DNA from: Rhopalosiphum padi
Lineage: Eukaryota > Arthropoda > Insecta > Hemiptera > Aphididae
Direction: 5' to 3'
Assembly: GCF_020882245.1 (NCBI RefSeq)
Contig: NW_026869996.1
Coordinates: forward strand, 2,775,592 to 2,839,591
DNA: 64,000 nucleotides
This document shows positions 63,101 to 64,000 of the stretch, in pieces. Made by a program: the position numbers and the translations under genes. The first letter of the stretch is position 1. Each line of letters starts with the position of its first letter. The notes under the pieces were generated by a model, which worked only from the letters and a program-made list of their open reading frames with translations, ran no database searches and was not told the DNA's origin.

Positions 63101-64000
63101 AATACATATTAAGGAAATTTCTGGTTTTTAATCATTTATGATGGGGGTTTGTTAAGGAAAAATGTTAAATTTAATGTATTTGATGGTTTTAAATCTTTAT
63201 TATTGGGGGTTGTTAAGGAAAAATGTTAAATTTAATTTATTTGATGGATTTAAATCAATTATTATGGGGTTTTTTGATGAATTAATGGTTTTTTTAATAC
63301 ATTTTAAGGAAATTTCTGGTTTTTAATCATTTATGATGGGGGTTTGTTAAGGAAAAATGTTAAATTTAATGTATTTGATGGTTTTAAATCGGTTATTATT
63401 GGGGGTTGTTAAGGAAAAATGTTAAATTTAATTTATTTGATGGATATAAATCAATTATTATGGGGTTTTTTGATGAATTAATGGTTTTTTTAATAAATTT
63501 TAAGGAAATTTCTGGTTTTTAATCATATATTATGGGGGGTTGTTAAGGAAAAATGTTAAATTTAATTTATTTGATGGATTTAAATCAATTATTATGGGGT
63601 TTTTTGATGAATTAATGGCTTTTTTAATACATATTAGGGAAATATCTGGTTTTTAATCATTTATGATGGGGGTTTGTTAAGGAAAAATGTTAAATTTAAT
63701 TTATTTGATGGATTTAAATCAATTATTATGGGGTTTTTTGATGAATTAATGGTTTTTTTAATAAATTTTAAGGAAATTTCTGGTTTTTAATCATTTATTA
63801 TGGGGGGTTGTTAAGGAAAAATGTTAAATTTAATTTAATTGATGGATTTAAATCAATTATTATGGGTTTTTTTGATGAATTAATGGTTTTTTTAATACAT
63901 TTTAAGGAAATTTCTGGTTTTAAATCGTTTATTATTGGGGGTTGTTAAGGAAAAATGTTAAATTTAATGTATTTGATGGTTTTAAATCGGTTATTATTGG
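60135..64000 (+). repeat. Block C distal segment, HOR unit 6 without a seven-S run
   Basis: It begins like the other units (L, S'', L, S, L ATATAAATC, L TTTCAAAG at 60693, L GACGAATT, hybrid L), then continues with S pairs and S'' as in Block A. TTTCAAAG L recurs at 61354. The unit is still open at the window edge. No gene or foreign sequence is visible. Confidence 0.85.

Larger units (their letters stand above)
44709..64000 (+). repeat. Satellite Block C: L and S monomers, plus orientation
   Basis: Head-to-tail array of the same L, S, S'' and hybrid-L forms as Block A, including rare shared forms such as TTGTTAGGGAAAA S'' and AATTGATGG hybrid L. Variants typical of this block are L with TTTCAAAGATTTAAATC (from 47301 on), L with GATGGATATAAATC paired with AATCATATATTATGG, and runs of seven S. 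HOR units are delimited by these runs. No gene, RNA gene or mobile element is visible. Confidence 0.97.

Noticed and set aside
1..64000. AATAAA polyadenylation-like signals and TATA-like boxes
   Set aside because: They arise in nearly every monomer of a 78% A+T repeat and have no gene next to them.
1..64000. Telomere repeat or CENP-B box
   Set aside because: TTAGGG occurs only once within a 62-bp S or S'' unit and never in tandem. No match to the CENP-B box consensus was seen in any monomer class.

Overview
The window is one long tandem-repeat (satellite DNA) array on a eukaryotic nuclear scaffold, broken by two runs of exactly 500 N. I found no protein gene, RNA gene, transposon, CRISPR array or unique sequence in the 63 kb of called bases. 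The DNA is about 78% A+T (a hand count of the monomer at 1-134 gives 25 G, 5 C, 104 A/T). Every called base can be assigned to one monomer family. The sequence does not identify the organism. Fixed 500-N gaps point to a Hi-C scaffolded assembly of a eukaryote; plant, insect or another lineage cannot be separated from this window.

The family has two main forms. The long monomer (L, 132-137 bp, typically 134-135) starts at TGTTAAGG and ends in a G4-G7 run. The short monomer (S, 62 bp, with a 61-bp variant S'') keeps the start and end of L but lacks 72 bp of its middle. A third, diverged subfamily (M) fills the central contig in length classes of about 113, 123, 135 and 153 bp, plus rare 62-bp S copies. 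The classes differ by short deletions or duplications.

Layout: Block A (1-17142), plus orientation, L and S monomers in higher-order repeats (HORs), including a 2.17-kb unit and a 4.05-kb tandem duplication. Gap (17143-17642). Block B (17643-44208), all monomers in minus orientation, mostly M, with nested segmental duplications at offsets of 0.88, 0.98, 1.04, 1.60, 7.30 and 8.96 kb. Gap (44209-44708). Block C (44709-64000), plus orientation again, L and S monomers closely related to Block A, organised in five successive HOR units that each end in the same ordered run of seven S monomers.

The orientation changes fall exactly on the gaps and nowhere inside a contig, so the apparent inversion of Block B may be a scaffolding choice. 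One plus-strand M-type monomer inside Block C (45061-45197) fits that reading. The array shows clear traces of unequal crossover, internal deletion between repeats within a monomer, and recent block duplication. It is a candidate for centromeric, pericentromeric or other heterochromatic DNA, but nothing in the sequence proves any of these.
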